Shown piece after piece: positions 42,049 through 51,293 of a stretch of 64,000 nt of DNA. How positions within the stretch are numbered: the first letter of the stretch is position 1; every line of letters starts with the position of its first letter. Under the pieces are notes generated by a model. It saw nothing but the letters and a program-made list of their open reading frames with translations, was not told the DNA's origin and ran no database searches. The stretch comes from CBDFHB01 sp965250115 (GTDB lineage: Bacteria > Acidobacteriota > Vicinamibacteria > Marinacidobacterales > SMYC01): NCBI GenBank assembly GCA_965250115.1, contig CBDFNJ010000001.1, positions 744,001 through 808,000 on the forward strand, in the 5' to 3' direction. The position numbers and the translations under genes were made by a program.

Positions 42049-44734
42049 GAAGATCAATTTCAATATCGTGCGAGCGATCGTCAAACGAGATCTGAAGATG
42101 TACTTCTCCAATCCCACTGGCTACGTTTTCATCACGCTCTTCATCTTCCTGAGCGCGGCGGCGGCGTTCTGGCAGGACCGCTTTTTCCTGAACAACCTGG
42201 CCAATCTGGATCAGCTCAACACCGTCTTCCCCTATCTGCTCGTATTCTTCGTCCCCGCGCTCACGATGTCCGTCTGGGCGGCAGAAAAGAACCTCGGGAC
42301 GGACGAGCTGCTGCTCACCCTCCCTGCGACCGATCTGGAGATCGTGCTCGGGAAGTTCCTTGCCGTCTTGTCCATCTACACGGTTGCGCTCGGACTGTCG
42401 CTCAGCCACGTCATCGTTCTGCTGTGGCTCGGAAGTCCCGACCTGGGTCTCATGTTCGCCAACTACCTAGGTTTCTGGCTCGCGGGAGCCGCGCTCATCG
42501 CGGTCGGTATGGTCGCCTCGCAGCTGACGACCAATGTCACCATCGCGTTCATTCTCGGCGCCGTGCTCTGCGGCCTCGGTGTCTTCGTCGAGCCGATGGC
42601 CGGCATTATCAGTCAGAGCATGGCGCGACTAGTGGAGCCGCTCGGCGTCTTCCCGCACTTCGAGGATTTCGGCCGCGGAGTCGTAAGCGTGACGGGTCTG
42701 CTCTACTTCGTCTCTGTGATCGGGCTCTTCCTCTACGTGAACGTAGTTCTTTTGAGTCGCAGGCACTGGCCACGCGAAGCCGAAGGCCTCCGGATGTCGA
42801 CGCATCAGATCATCCGTGCCGTCTCCGTCGTCGTGATTCTCGTGAGCGCCATCGCTATCATCGGCCGACTCGGGCTGCGCCTCGACACCACGGCTGAGCG
42901 ACTTCACTCGCTGACGGCCGAGACGAAACAGCTCCTGCGAAAGCTCGACGCAGACCGCCCCGTCTTCGTCCAAGCCTATTTGAGTCCCGAAGTTCCCGAG
43001 CAATACGTCCAGACACGGGCGAACATCATTGGCCTCCTCAAGGAGATGGCCTCGGTCAGTGGTGGCAAAGTTCAAGTCCTCATGAACGAGACTGAGCCGT
43101 TCTCCGAGGAGGCCCGCGAGGCCCGGGAGAAATTCGGGATTCAACCACGCGAGATTCCCAACCTCGCGGGCGCCAGAGCGGGGTTTTCGGAAGTCTTTCT
43201 CGGACTCGCTTTCACTTGCGGCGCCGAAGAACAGGTCATCCCTTACTTCGACCGTGGGCTTCCCGCCGAGTACGAGATCGCCCGCGGTATTCGCGTCGTA
43301 GCCAATACGGAGCGCAAGAAGATTGGCGTCATCAATACCCAGCTCCGGCTGTTCGGCGGGCTCGACTTCAACACGATGCAGTCGACTCCGGCCTGGTCGG
43401 TCGTGGATGAGCTTCGGAAGCAATACGAGGTCGTCCAGATCACACCGTCGAGCGCCATTACCGAGGAGGTCGATGGACTGCTCGTCGCGCTGCCCTCGAC
43501 GATGACACAGGAGGAGATGGGTAACGTTCTCGAAGTCATCGAGAGGGGAACCCCCGCGCTACTTCTCGACGATCCACTGCCCATCGTCAACTTGAGCCTT
43601 GCGCCCTCGGAGCAGGCCGGTGCCAGTAGAAATCCCTTCATGAGCCAGGGGCAGCCACCGCCGGAGCCGAAGGGTGACATCCGGGGGTTCTTCGATCGTC
43701 TCGGCTTTCGTTGGGAACCGGCGATTGTCGTGTGGGACACCTACAACCCCCATCCCGATCTCGCCCATTTGCCGCCTGAGGTGGTGTTCCTTGGCCGCGG
43801 CAACGAGAACCCCGACGTTTTCAATCCGAACGTTCCGGCATCCGCCTCGTTGCAGCAGCTCGTGCTGCTCTACCCCGGCCAAGTCGAATCGGCCTCGAAA
43901 GAAGGCCTGACGTACCAGCCGCTTCTCGCCACCGGTGTCTACTCGGGGCGGACTCCCTACTCGCTGATGGTCCAGCGCAACTTTCTCGGAGCGTCATTGA
44001 ATCGCAACCTGCCTCACCGTCCCGACCCGATGAGCTATACGATCGCGGCTGAGGTCAAGTCCGCGCCGGACACGGGCGAGGGCGAGGACGAAAGCGAGAG
44101 CGATGAAATCGGGTCGCCGATTCACGTCATCGCCATGACCGACGTCGATTTCATCTCGGAGCAGTTCTTCGAGATCCGCCGGATGGGCCCCGGGAACTTG
44201 AACTTCGACAACGTCACGTTCTTTCTCAACGCGATGGACACACTGGTTGGCGATGAGTCCTTCATCGCGCTTCGCAACCGCCGCGTCCGCCACCGCACAC
44301 TCGCGCGGGTCGAGGACCAGACCCGGACTTTCATCGAGCAGCGCTCTCAGGAGGAGTTGGAGGCCGAGCGGCGCGCGGAGCAGGCGCTCGCGGAGGCGCA
44401 GCGCCGCCTCGATGGCCGGGTGGCGGAGGTCCAGGATCGAGACGACCTCGACCAGCAAACGAAACAGATCATGGCGCGCAATCTCCAGGAAGTTGAAAAT
44501 CGAAGGTTCGAGGTCTTGAAATCGAACATCGAGTCGGACAAAGAAGTGGAAGTTCGCGCGAGCGAAGAACGGATGGAGTCGCAAATTCGCCGAATCCAGA
44601 GCGGTATTCGCACCTCGGCCGTTCTGCTGCCGCCCATTCCCGTCTTCCTACTCGGAGTCTATATTTTCATCCGCCGCCAGCAGCGGGCCAGGGAAGGCGC
44701 CTCGGCGGCGCGCCGCCTGAGAGCCGACGGCTAG
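42041..44734 (+). CDS. GldF-GldG fusion: ABC permease with auxiliary domain
   Basis: 897 residues. Residues 1-245 are an ABC-2-type permease with six helices (IVRAIVKRDLKMYFSNPTGY at the start, the usual GldF opening). A second part starts near residue 255 (MSTHQIIRAVSVVVILVSAI) with a membrane helix, a long extracytoplasmic GldG/DUF7088-like domain (TTAERLHSLTAETKQLLRKL, GVINTQLRLFGGLDF) and a charged coiled coil (RRAEQALAEAQRRL) before a last helix at LLPPIPVFLLGVYIFI. In Bacteroidetes gldF and gldG are separate genes; the fusion is common outside that phylum. Function in this type of bacterium is unknown. Confidence 0.87.
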   Translation: MFEKINFNIVRAIVKRDLKMYFSNPTGYVFITLFIFLSAAAAFWQDRFFLNNLANLDQLNTVFPYLLVFFVPALTMSVWAAEKNLGTDELLLTLPATDLEIVLGKFLAVLSIYTVALGLSLSHVIVLLWLGSPDLGLMFANYLGFWLAGAALIAVGMVASQLTTNVTIAFILGAVLCGLGVFVEPMAGIISQSMARLVEPLGVFPHFEDFGRGVVSVTGLLYFVSVIGLFLYVNVVLLSRRHWPREAEGLRMSTHQIIRAVSVVVILVSAIAIIGRLGLRLDTTAERLHSLTAETKQLLRKLDADRPVFVQAYLSPEVPEQYVQTRANIIGLLKEMASVSGGKVQVLMNETEPFSEEAREAREKFGIQPREIPNLAGARAGFSEVFLGLAFTCGAEEQVIPYFDRGLPAEYEIARGIRVVANTERKKIGVINTQLRLFGGLDFNTMQSTPAWSVVDELRKQYEVVQITPSSAITEEVDGLLVALPSTMTQEEMGNVLEVIERGTPALLLDDPLPIVNLSLAPSEQAGASRNPFMSQGQPPPEPKGDIRGFFDRLGFRWEPAIVVWDTYNPHPDLAHLPPEVVFLGRGNENPDVFNPNVPASASLQQLVLLYPGQVESASKEGLTYQPLLATGVYSGRTPYSLMVQRNFLGASLNRNLPHRPDPMSYTIAAEVKSAPDTGEGEDESESDEIGSPIHVIAMTDVDFISEQFFEIRRMGPGNLNFDNVTFFLNAMDTLVGDESFIALRNRRVRHRTLARVEDQTRTFIEQRSQEELEAERRAEQALAEAQRRLDGRVAEVQDRDDLDQQTKQIMARNLQEVENRRFEVLKSNIESDKEVEVRASEERMESQIRRIQSGIRTSAVLLPPIPVFLLGVYIFIRRQQRAREGASAARRLRADG

Positions 44735-44764
44735 CAGGGTGCCCAAGCAATTGGAGTAAGAGCC

Positions 44765-46126
44765 ATGGAAACGAAAAGCGAGCTAACACTGACCAAGACC
44801 CTGGCGGGTGTCGCGCTTCTTGTCGCGGTTGTGGCTTTCGCCACCGCGCCCCGGAACGTGACTCCAAGCGCTTTCCTGGATCAGGGAGAGCCGTTCTTTC
44901 CCGACTTCCAGGACCCGAACGTCGCCAGAACCCTGGAAGTGATCGAGTTCGACGAGGAGACCGCCGCGGCCCGACCTTTCAAGGTCACAAATCGGAACGG
45001 GATCTGGACGATCCCCTCCCATCACGACTATTCGGCCGACGGAGAGGAGCGGCTCGCGCAGACCGCCGCCGGGGTCATCACGATCGCGAAGGACGACTTC
45101 CGCTCCGACAACGTGGCCGACCACGAGGTCCTAGGCGTCATCGATCCTCTCGACGAAACCGCGACGAGCCTGCAAGGTCGCGGCAAGCGTGTCACGATCA
45201 AGAGCGAGAACGAAGTCGTGCTCGCCGATCTGATCATTGGCAAGGACGTCGAGGGCCGCGAAGGATTCCGCTTCGTTCGCGTACCACAACAGAAACGCGT
45301 CTATGCGGCAAAGGCTGACGTCGATATCTCGACGAAGTTCGAGGACTGGATCGAGAAGGACTTGCTGCAGGTGGAACGAGACCAGTTCGACCGCGTGACC
45401 CTGAAGGATTACTCGATTGACGAGCGCAGTCTCATGGTCGATCTGCGCGACACGGTCGAGCTCGAGAAGCAAGACGGCGAGTGGAGTATGGGCCGAACGC
45501 CGGCGAACCGGGAGATCGACTCGACGAAGATGAACGACCTCCTTGCCGAACTCGACGATTTGAAGATCGTCGGCGTGAGGCCGAAGCCGGAAGGTATCGA
45601 GGACCGCCTATCGGGTCTGACGATGTCACGGCAGGACGCTCTTTCACTCCAGAGCCGTGGTTACTATCTCACGCGTACGGGCGATCTGATGTCGAACGAG
45701 GGGGATCTGGAGGCCGCGACCGCGGAAGGTCTTCGCTACACGCTGCGGTTCGGCGAGATTCTCTACGGTCGAGGCGAGGCGATAAGCGCGGGAGCCGGGT
45801 CGACCGGAGACGAGTCAACCGGCCCGGGCGAGAACCGCTATCTCTTCATCAGCATCGCCTTCGATCCCACGCTCGTTCCGGAACCCCCGAAACCCGCCAA
45901 TAGGGATTTCGAGGGCAAGGAAGCGGACGACCTGACCGACGAGGACAAGAAGAACGAAGAGCTCGAGGAAGCTCACAATCGCTGGGCCGAAACCATAGAG
46001 AGGGGGCGAGAAAAGGCAGCCGAGCGGTCGCAACGTTTCGCACCCTGGTACTACGTGATCCCCGCCTCGAGCTTCGACAAGATCCACCTGAATCGGGACG
46101 ATCTCCTCAAGGACGCGGAGACTTAG
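44765..46126 (+). CDS. DUF4340 protein, partner of the Gld-like transporter
   Basis: 453 residues with one N-terminal membrane helix (LAGVALLVAVVAFATAP) and a large extracytoplasmic part with DUF4340 features: WTIPSHHDYSADGEERL, GKDVEGREGFRFVR, and WIEKDLLQVERDQFDRVTL. DUF4340 genes habitually follow gldG-like genes. GAG-rich purine stretch GGAGTAAGAGCC before ATG 44765 serves as ribosome binding site. The last third is acidic and may be disordered. Its stop lies four bases from that of the opposing lipoprotein. Confidence 0.85.
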   Translation: METKSELTLTKTLAGVALLVAVVAFATAPRNVTPSAFLDQGEPFFPDFQDPNVARTLEVIEFDEETAAARPFKVTNRNGIWTIPSHHDYSADGEERLAQTAAGVITIAKDDFRSDNVADHEVLGVIDPLDETATSLQGRGKRVTIKSENEVVLADLIIGKDVEGREGFRFVRVPQQKRVYAAKADVDISTKFEDWIEKDLLQVERDQFDRVTLKDYSIDERSLMVDLRDTVELEKQDGEWSMGRTPANREIDSTKMNDLLAELDDLKIVGVRPKPEGIEDRLSGLTMSRQDALSLQSRGYYLTRTGDLMSNEGDLEAATAEGLRYTLRFGEILYGRGEAISAGAGSTGDESTGPGENRYLFISIAFDPTLVPEPPKPANRDFEGKEADDLTDEDKKNEELEEAHNRWAETIERGREKAAERSQRFAPWYYVIPASSFDKIHLNRDDLLKDAET

Positions 46127-46130
46127 AGCT

Positions 46131-47180
46131 TTAACGCGAACCTATTCGCACGTTCGACCAGATCGCTTCTTCGAGCGTTTCCTCACGCTGGCAGTTGCCG
46201 AGCTCGATCCAGTGCGTCTTCGGATGATAGGGGGCGTCGTAGTTCCGGGTCAGAATCTCGAACCCGTCCAGAAAGACCTTCACATGCTGAGAGCTGATGC
46301 CAGCAAAGTCGCCCCACTCGATGCGCCAGCTGTAAACGATATCCGCCTCGAAGTCGTAGAAGCTGAGCCCGGTATTGGCCTCTTGACCTCGAGAGATCCA
46401 TCGAAGCCGCACGTCGTCGAAGGCCGCCGTACTCTCGTCGAGCTTCTGGAGATGCATTCGAAACGGATTGGTCGTGTACTCTCCCTTGGTGGGATCCCAC
46501 ATCGAGATGAGCATGCGTTTGCCCGAAAAGAAGTTCGGAGAGCGCACGTTCGTCGTTTGAAACTCGATCACACCGTTATCGAGCGTGGGGACTTGATAAC
46601 GTACGCAATCGGCATTGCTCTTCGCCTTCCAACCTCCGGATATGAACTCACCGCCCTTGACGATCCCGATGGAGCCACCGCTGACCAGAGGATCGAAGAC
46701 GACGAGATCACCGGTCGGGCGGTCCGCGATGAAAGCTTCGCGAACCCGGAACTCGGAAACGTCGGAATAGGGGCCACTACCGCTGCTCGTGGAAGCGCGC
46801 ACCCGCCAGAAGTACTTCGTGTCCGCGGCGAGCGACTCGGTTACGACCCACTTCGTCACGCCGCCGAGTCCTTCCGGTACGCCGGTCTCATTGACGGCCA
46901 TCTGCTGAAAAGCGGAGTCCAGAGCAAGCTCGTAAGTATAAGTTCTCGTTCCAGAGCCGCCGGAGGCATTTCCTATCTGGAGCTCGGGTTGCAAGTCTTT
47001 GACCGCCTCGCCCGCTTCCGGTGCCTGGAGTGTCGGCGCCGTCAGGGAGGAATCGGTCGAAGGCTGGGTGCCTCCGCCGCCAGGCGGGGTAGGATTGCTG
47101 GGGGAACCGCCGTCGCCGCAGGCGGCAGCGAGCGCCACCGCGAAGGAGAGCGCAATCGATAACGCGACACCACGATTCAT
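46131..47180 (-). CDS. Lipoprotein with an FN3-like domain and a lectin-like C-terminus
   Basis: 349 residues. A lipoprotein signal ends in ALAAAC (Cys 21), followed by a Gly/Pro/Ser/Thr linker (NPTPPGGGGTQPSTDSS). Residues 45-150 are FN3/cadherin-like (APTLQAPEAGEAV, TKYFWRVRASTSSGSGPYSD). Residues 160-349 look like a jelly-roll, with MLISMWDPTKG, SFYDFEADIVYSWRIEWG, and VKVFLDGFEILTRNY, which suggests a concanavalin/LamG-type fold. I see no catalytic pair, so a carbohydrate-binding role on the outer membrane is only a guess. Confidence 0.7.
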   Translation of the reverse strand: MNRGVALSIALSFAVALAAACGDGGSPSNPTPPGGGGTQPSTDSSLTAPTLQAPEAGEAVKDLQPELQIGNASGGSGTRTYTYELALDSAFQQMAVNETGVPEGLGGVTKWVVTESLAADTKYFWRVRASTSSGSGPYSDVSEFRVREAFIADRPTGDLVVFDPLVSGGSIGIVKGGEFISGGWKAKSNADCVRYQVPTLDNGVIEFQTTNVRSPNFFSGKRMLISMWDPTKGEYTTNPFRMHLQKLDESTAAFDDVRLRWISRGQEANTGLSFYDFEADIVYSWRIEWGDFAGISSQHVKVFLDGFEILTRNYDAPYHPKTHWIELGNCQREETLEEAIWSNVRIGSR

Positions 47181-47391
47181 GTTGAGGTTATCCTTTCCGA
47201 TGCTACGCGGACCGCTTCGAGAACCGTCACCCCCTGCGGGCGAGGTCGAGCGTTGGACGTGGCGATGTTGATCTCATTGGCGCCGTCATGAAGGGCCGTA
47301 CCCTCGACTCTAGAGTCGGCCGGCGCCTCAAGAAGAAGATGCTAGCACAATCAGGCGGTCCCCGGCCACACCTGGGGTAGGATCGGAGCGA

Positions 47392-48219
47392 GTGACGAAG
47401 ACCATTCTCTACCACGGGCACTGCGCTGACGGGTTCGGTGCGGCCTGGGCCGCGTGGCGCAAGCTGGGAGACGATGCTTCCTATGTCCCCGTCCTACACG
47501 GGGCCCCTCCACCGGAGCTTCCCCGGGAGACCGCAGTTACGATTCTGGACTTTTCCTACTCGCGTGTAGAAATGCTTTCGATGCGCGAACGCCAGAAAGA
47601 GCTGAGGGTCATCGACCACCATCGAACCGCGGAGGTCGCGCTCTCGGGGCTCGATTTTGCGACATTCGACAACTCGAAGAGTGGCGCCGTCCTCGCGTGG
47701 GAGCACTTTCATCCGGGAGTCGATGTTCCCGAACTGCTCCGCTACGTCATGGACCGCGATCTCTGGCTCCATGAGCTCCAGCACAGCCGGGAAGTTTCGG
47801 CGGCGCTAGCTTCCTATCCGATGGATTTCAAGGTGTGGAACGAGCTCGACGTCGCGGCGCTAGCGAAGGAAGGGGTACCCATTCTCCGCTACCAGCGTGA
47901 GCAAGTGCGGCTCGCTTGCCAGCAGGCTCGTTTCGACGACCTTGCCGGGCACCAGGTGCCCGTCGTCAATGCGACCGTCTTCGGCTCCGAGATCGGGGAG
48001 GCGCTACTCTCCCTCCATTCCGAGGCTCCTTTCGTCGTCATCTACTTCGACCGAGCGGACGGAAAACGCCAGTGGTCGCTTCGGTCGCGTGAGGATTTCG
48101 ACGTGTCGAGAATCGCGCGTCTCTTCCACAACGGCGGACACCGACAGGCCGCGGGCTTCGAGACCGAGCTCCCGCAGAGCTTCCTGCCGAAGCCCAAACG
48201 AAGCGCCGATTCGACGTGA
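47392..48219 (+). CDS. DHH-family phosphoesterase
   Basis: 275 residues from GTG 47392. The DHH/DHHA1 signature positions are present: HGHCADGFGAAWAAW (metal His and Asp), TILDFSYS, LRVIDHHRTAE (the DHH motif), DRDLW, and the DHHA1 tail GGHRQAAGFE. Family members cleave short RNA, nanoRNA, pAp or cyclic dinucleotides; this short form without linker domains is of the uncharacterised type often found in bacteria and archaea. The gene stands alone with a 211-base unremarkable gap upstream. Confidence 0.88.
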   Translation: MTKTILYHGHCADGFGAAWAAWRKLGDDASYVPVLHGAPPPELPRETAVTILDFSYSRVEMLSMRERQKELRVIDHHRTAEVALSGLDFATFDNSKSGAVLAWEHFHPGVDVPELLRYVMDRDLWLHELQHSREVSAALASYPMDFKVWNELDVAALAKEGVPILRYQREQVRLACQQARFDDLAGHQVPVVNATVFGSEIGEALLSLHSEAPFVVIYFDRADGKRQWSLRSREDFDVSRIARLFHNGGHRQAAGFETELPQSFLPKPKRSADST

Positions 48220-48267
48220 GCTGCAGTCGGGCTCCGTCGAGAACGAGCTCCGAATCCTAAGCTGACC

Positions 48268-49860
48268 TCAGAAGAACAGCCGCTTCTTCTTGGGCTTGTC
48301 GCGATCCCTCGACTTGAAGTCCTTGAGGGCGTCGATTGGGCGACGGTCGGGTTTCATGAGCTTGATCGCGCTCTGCAAGACCGGCTCGGCGGCATCGAAA
48401 TCCCCCTCTTCGCCGTAGAGCATGCCGAGGTAATAGAGGGCGAGCCCGCACTCCGGATCGATTCGAACCGTTTCCTGAAGCTCCTGCAAAGCGGCGGCCC
48501 CTTCGAGCTGCGGGTCCTTTCGATAACGGCAATAGGCGAGCTCGGCACGATAGATGGCATTCTGAGGCTCGCAGTCGTGAGCGAACTGGAGCTGCTCGAT
48601 CGCGTCGGCGAACTTGCCCGCCTCGACGAGCAACATACCCTTCTTGAACTGCTCGTCCGCATCGAGGAGATTCGATTTGATCGCGAAAGCTTCCCGGGCT
48701 TCCTCGCTGCTGAGCTGGCGAAACTTGCTGTTGCGTCGGGCCACAAGCGAGTTTTTCGTTTCGGGATTGGACAGCTCACCGAAAGCATGACCGGCTGCGA
48801 TGAAGAGATCACGCGCCTTCTCCTTCATGTTCTGGAGCTCGGGATGCTCGAATTTCCACGGCGCGAACTTCTCGCAGAACTCGAGGAAGCCGCTCTCGAT
48901 GACCTCCCGGGTCGTCTCGACCGGAATGCCCAAGAGATCGAAGGCGTCGAGCTTTCGATAACGGAGGTAGAGCTCCATGACCTCGTTTCGACGCTGATCG
49001 GCGTTCGGAAGGAGCGGGGTTGCGGCTTCCGTCGCGGCGGGAACCGCTGCCGCTTCTTCGGGAGCGGAAGCAAAGTCCATATCGGGAACCGCCTCTTCCA
49101 GCCCCCCTTGAAGCCAGCCCTCCGGCACCGCGACGCCAATCACGGCGAGAGAATAGAGGAAGCGGAGGACGCGATCGCGCGGCATTCCAGACTCCGCTTC
49201 GAGCTCATCGAGCGTCTTGCCCACCGACACCAGACCGACGATCTCCTGATGGCCGCGTGACAGCCGCAGGTCTTTTAGAGGAAAGGGCGGGCGCGGATTG
49301 ATGAAGAATTTCTCGTTCTGGATCGAATCCATGGCGGTCGCGATCTCGGACTCCGTGGCCAGCTTCGAGATCCAGGTCAGCACGAGCTGAGGCGCGTTGA
49401 CCTTCAGCGGTGAGTCCACCGGTGGCAACCGGGTGGATACGGTGAAGCTCCCGCTCCTCCACGTGAAACCGTCGAGGAGCTTTTTCGCCAGATTCTGCTG
49501 CAGAATCTTGTAGAGGTCGCTGGCACTGACCAGTCCCTCCGCGACGAGGATCTCGGAAAAGGGTTGGCCGGTGGTGGCGCTCTTCGAGAGGATCTGGAGG
49601 TTGGCCTCCTCGGTAATGTCCCCGCGGCCGACCATGAACTTGCCCAGCGTGTCCTGCAGCAGGTTCGACTGGCAATCGACGGGCGTGCCGTTCTCCAGGA
49701 TGATCTCCTTCGTGACCTGCCTGCGATCGATCGAAAGCACCACCGAGCGATGGTGAACGGCAAGCGCGTGGAGCAGGACGGGAAAAGGGATCTCGGAGAG
49801 GTCTCCCTTCGTCATTTGGGAGATCGCGCGAACCTGTTCTTCGTTAGGGACCACTAACAA
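48268..49860 (-). CDS. DUF4388 / J-like / TPR protein
   Basis: About 530 residues. Residues 15-165 are a DUF4388 (PATAN-like) region: GDLSEIPFPVLLHALAVHH, GTPVDCQSNLLQDTLGKFM, and LVSASDLYKILQQNLAKKLLDGF. A DnaJ-like helical part is near 295-375 (LDAFDLLGIPVETTREVIESGF) but lacks an obvious HPD. TPRs follow (FKKGMLLVEAGKFADAIEQL, GLALYYLGMLYGEEGDF). The tail is basic. Such proteins occur in Acidobacteriota and Myxococcota and are linked by family to two-component and gliding regulation; no partner is nearby. The start is uncertain: TTG 49860, GTG 49854 or ATG 49815. Confidence 0.8.
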   Translation of the reverse strand: MLVVPNEEQVRAISQMTKGDLSEIPFPVLLHALAVHHRSVVLSIDRRQVTKEIILENGTPVDCQSNLLQDTLGKFMVGRGDITEEANLQILSKSATTGQPFSEILVAEGLVSASDLYKILQQNLAKKLLDGFTWRSGSFTVSTRLPPVDSPLKVNAPQLVLTWISKLATESEIATAMDSIQNEKFFINPRPPFPLKDLRLSRGHQEIVGLVSVGKTLDELEAESGMPRDRVLRFLYSLAVIGVAVPEGWLQGGLEEAVPDMDFASAPEEAAAVPAATEAATPLLPNADQRRNEVMELYLRYRKLDAFDLLGIPVETTREVIESGFLEFCEKFAPWKFEHPELQNMKEKARDLFIAAGHAFGELSNPETKNSLVARRNSKFRQLSSEEAREAFAIKSNLLDADEQFKKGMLLVEAGKFADAIEQLQFAHDCEPQNAIYRAELAYCRYRKDPQLEGAAALQELQETVRIDPECGLALYYLGMLYGEEGDFDAAEPVLQSAIKLMKPDRRPIDALKDFKSRDRDKPKKKRLFF

Positions 49861-49982
49861 AAAGTCTAACCAACTATGAGCGATTGTTGAAGCGCCGTCC
49901 GGCGAAATCTTTCTGGAGAGTGCTAGAGGCCCAACGGCGATGGCTGCGCCCGTTTACTAGGAGCGGATCGAGCGAGAGTCTC

Positions 49983-50720
49983 CTAGATCAAGCTGCCTCT
50001 CGTGTCCGCTACGAGGCCGAGCCGTTGGCAGCCGACCACGTACTTCGACGAGCGGGTCGGTTGGAGGCGCAGCGGGTACAAGAGCTCGTCGACGTCGACC
50101 TCCGCCGCGGGCTTCGTCTTGACCTCGAGCACGACCAATCGCGGCAGGTCGATGCCGAAGCGCCGGCTGAACCGCTCTTTGCCCAACTGCGAAAACCATT
50201 GGAGCTCCGAGTCCACCGTTACCCTCACACTGCGGTCGATCCATTCGAAATACTCGTGCCGGTACTCTCCTAGTAGCACGGGTCGCGATTGAATCTTCAG
50301 AAGCTCCCGATGAGGGACGGACAGTTCTGGCGACAGCCGCTGCACCAGATCTCGGTAGCGAATGTCCTTCCACGACGCGCGGGATTCGATGGCAGCTCTC
50401 TCCTTGAGCACGATGTCGAAGGAGCGTCGTTTGACTTCGAAGAACAAGCGCCGATCGCGCTCGTCGTACCACCTCAGACGGACCTTACGACGGTGGCCCG
50501 CGCCTTCGACGCTGTCGAAATAGCCTCTGAGCCGTTCGTCATCGAAATAGATGCTTCTGACTACGGAGCATCGTTGGTGGTGCGAGACGTGTCGGGCGTT
50601 CGTTCGCAGCACCGCACGAATCCTCCCGAGGTCTGTCTCGGGGAGAGCGAATTTCAGCTCGTGCCGCGCGCTTGCCTCTTGGTGCCCGGTATCGTCGGCG
50701 GCGCGAAACACGACGCTCAC
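49983..50720 (-). CDS. VTC-domain protein (polyphosphate polymerase-like)
   Basis: 245 residues from a GTG that overlaps the preceding stop by 4 bases. It has the triphosphate-tunnel layout of VTC/CYTH enzymes: RHELKFALPETDLGRIRAVL at the start, SIYFDDERLRGYFD, HRRKVRLRWYDE, FFEVKRRSFDIVLKERA, and VLEVKTKPAAEVD. The Lys/Arg/Glu ladder of the tunnel is intact. Yeast Vtc4 makes polyphosphate; bacterial homologues, often with DUF4956 partners, are poorly characterised. Here the partners are an unknown protein and a DUF3014 protein. Confidence 0.85.
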   Translation of the reverse strand: MSVVFRAADDTGHQEASARHELKFALPETDLGRIRAVLRTNARHVSHHQRCSVVRSIYFDDERLRGYFDSVEGAGHRRKVRLRWYDERDRRLFFEVKRRSFDIVLKERAAIESRASWKDIRYRDLVQRLSPELSVPHRELLKIQSRPVLLGEYRHEYFEWIDRSVRVTVDSELQWFSQLGKERFSRRFGIDLPRLVVLEVKTKPAAEVDVDELLYPLRLQPTRSSKYVVGCQRLGLVADTRGSLI

Positions 50721-51208
50721 GATTCACCTGACGATTCGAGTGAGATGCGGAACCCGGGCAGCCGCGTGCGCATTTTCGAGACCACGGATGACGGATCGGT
50801 AGCATCATCGAGCTCGAACCGCGCGCGGATAAGGATCTCATCCTTGGAGATATCGATACTCTGAAATGTTGCCGCCCCGACCATTCCCTGGATTCGCTCC
50901 ATGCCGGTCTCGGGAGACAACGCTCCCCTTGGGCCCGAGGCGATGACGATGAAGGGCCGCCGCGCCGAGGACGTCTTCATGCGCCACATCACAGAGACGG
51001 TGAGAAACGCGAGAATGTCGACGAGAGCCTCGGAAAAACTTTCGCGTATCTCGCGCTCCAAGTCGGGCGCGACCTCCTCGCGGAGGCGGCGAATGCGCGC
51101 CACGAGCTCGGACGGCTCGAGCGCCCCGGAGAGATGCTTCTCGAGGCCAACGATGAACAGTTCCTGGTACCGCCGATTCGCCATTAGGCCGGCGAAGAGA
51201 TCGCTCAA
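50717..51208 (-). CDS. Unknown protein between VTC and DUF3014 genes
   Basis: 163 residues from TTG 51208, chosen because GGAGAAGCG lies directly before it and because longer readings run into insertion-sequence DNA. It starts MSDLFAGLMANRRYQELF. It is mostly helical with a weakly hydrophobic segment LVDILAFLTVSVMW, and a C-terminal alpha/beta part (ILIRARFELDDATDP). I recognise no family. It is coupled to the VTC gene. The IS5 element lies 19 bases upstream of the start, so the gene itself may be intact but cut off from its promoter. Confidence 0.6.
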   Translation of the reverse strand: MSDLFAGLMANRRYQELFIVGLEKHLSGALEPSELVARIRRLREEVAPDLEREIRESFSEALVDILAFLTVSVMWRMKTSSARRPFIVIASGPRGALSPETGMERIQGMVGAATFQSIDISKDEILIRARFELDDATDPSSVVSKMRTRLPGFRISLESSGES

Positions 51209-51293
51209 CGCTTCTCCGCGGACGAGCTGCCTTGGTGCACAACTCGCGATCTCGGTCCACAATTGTCCTGTACTCACGGATTCGAGGTTCCCC

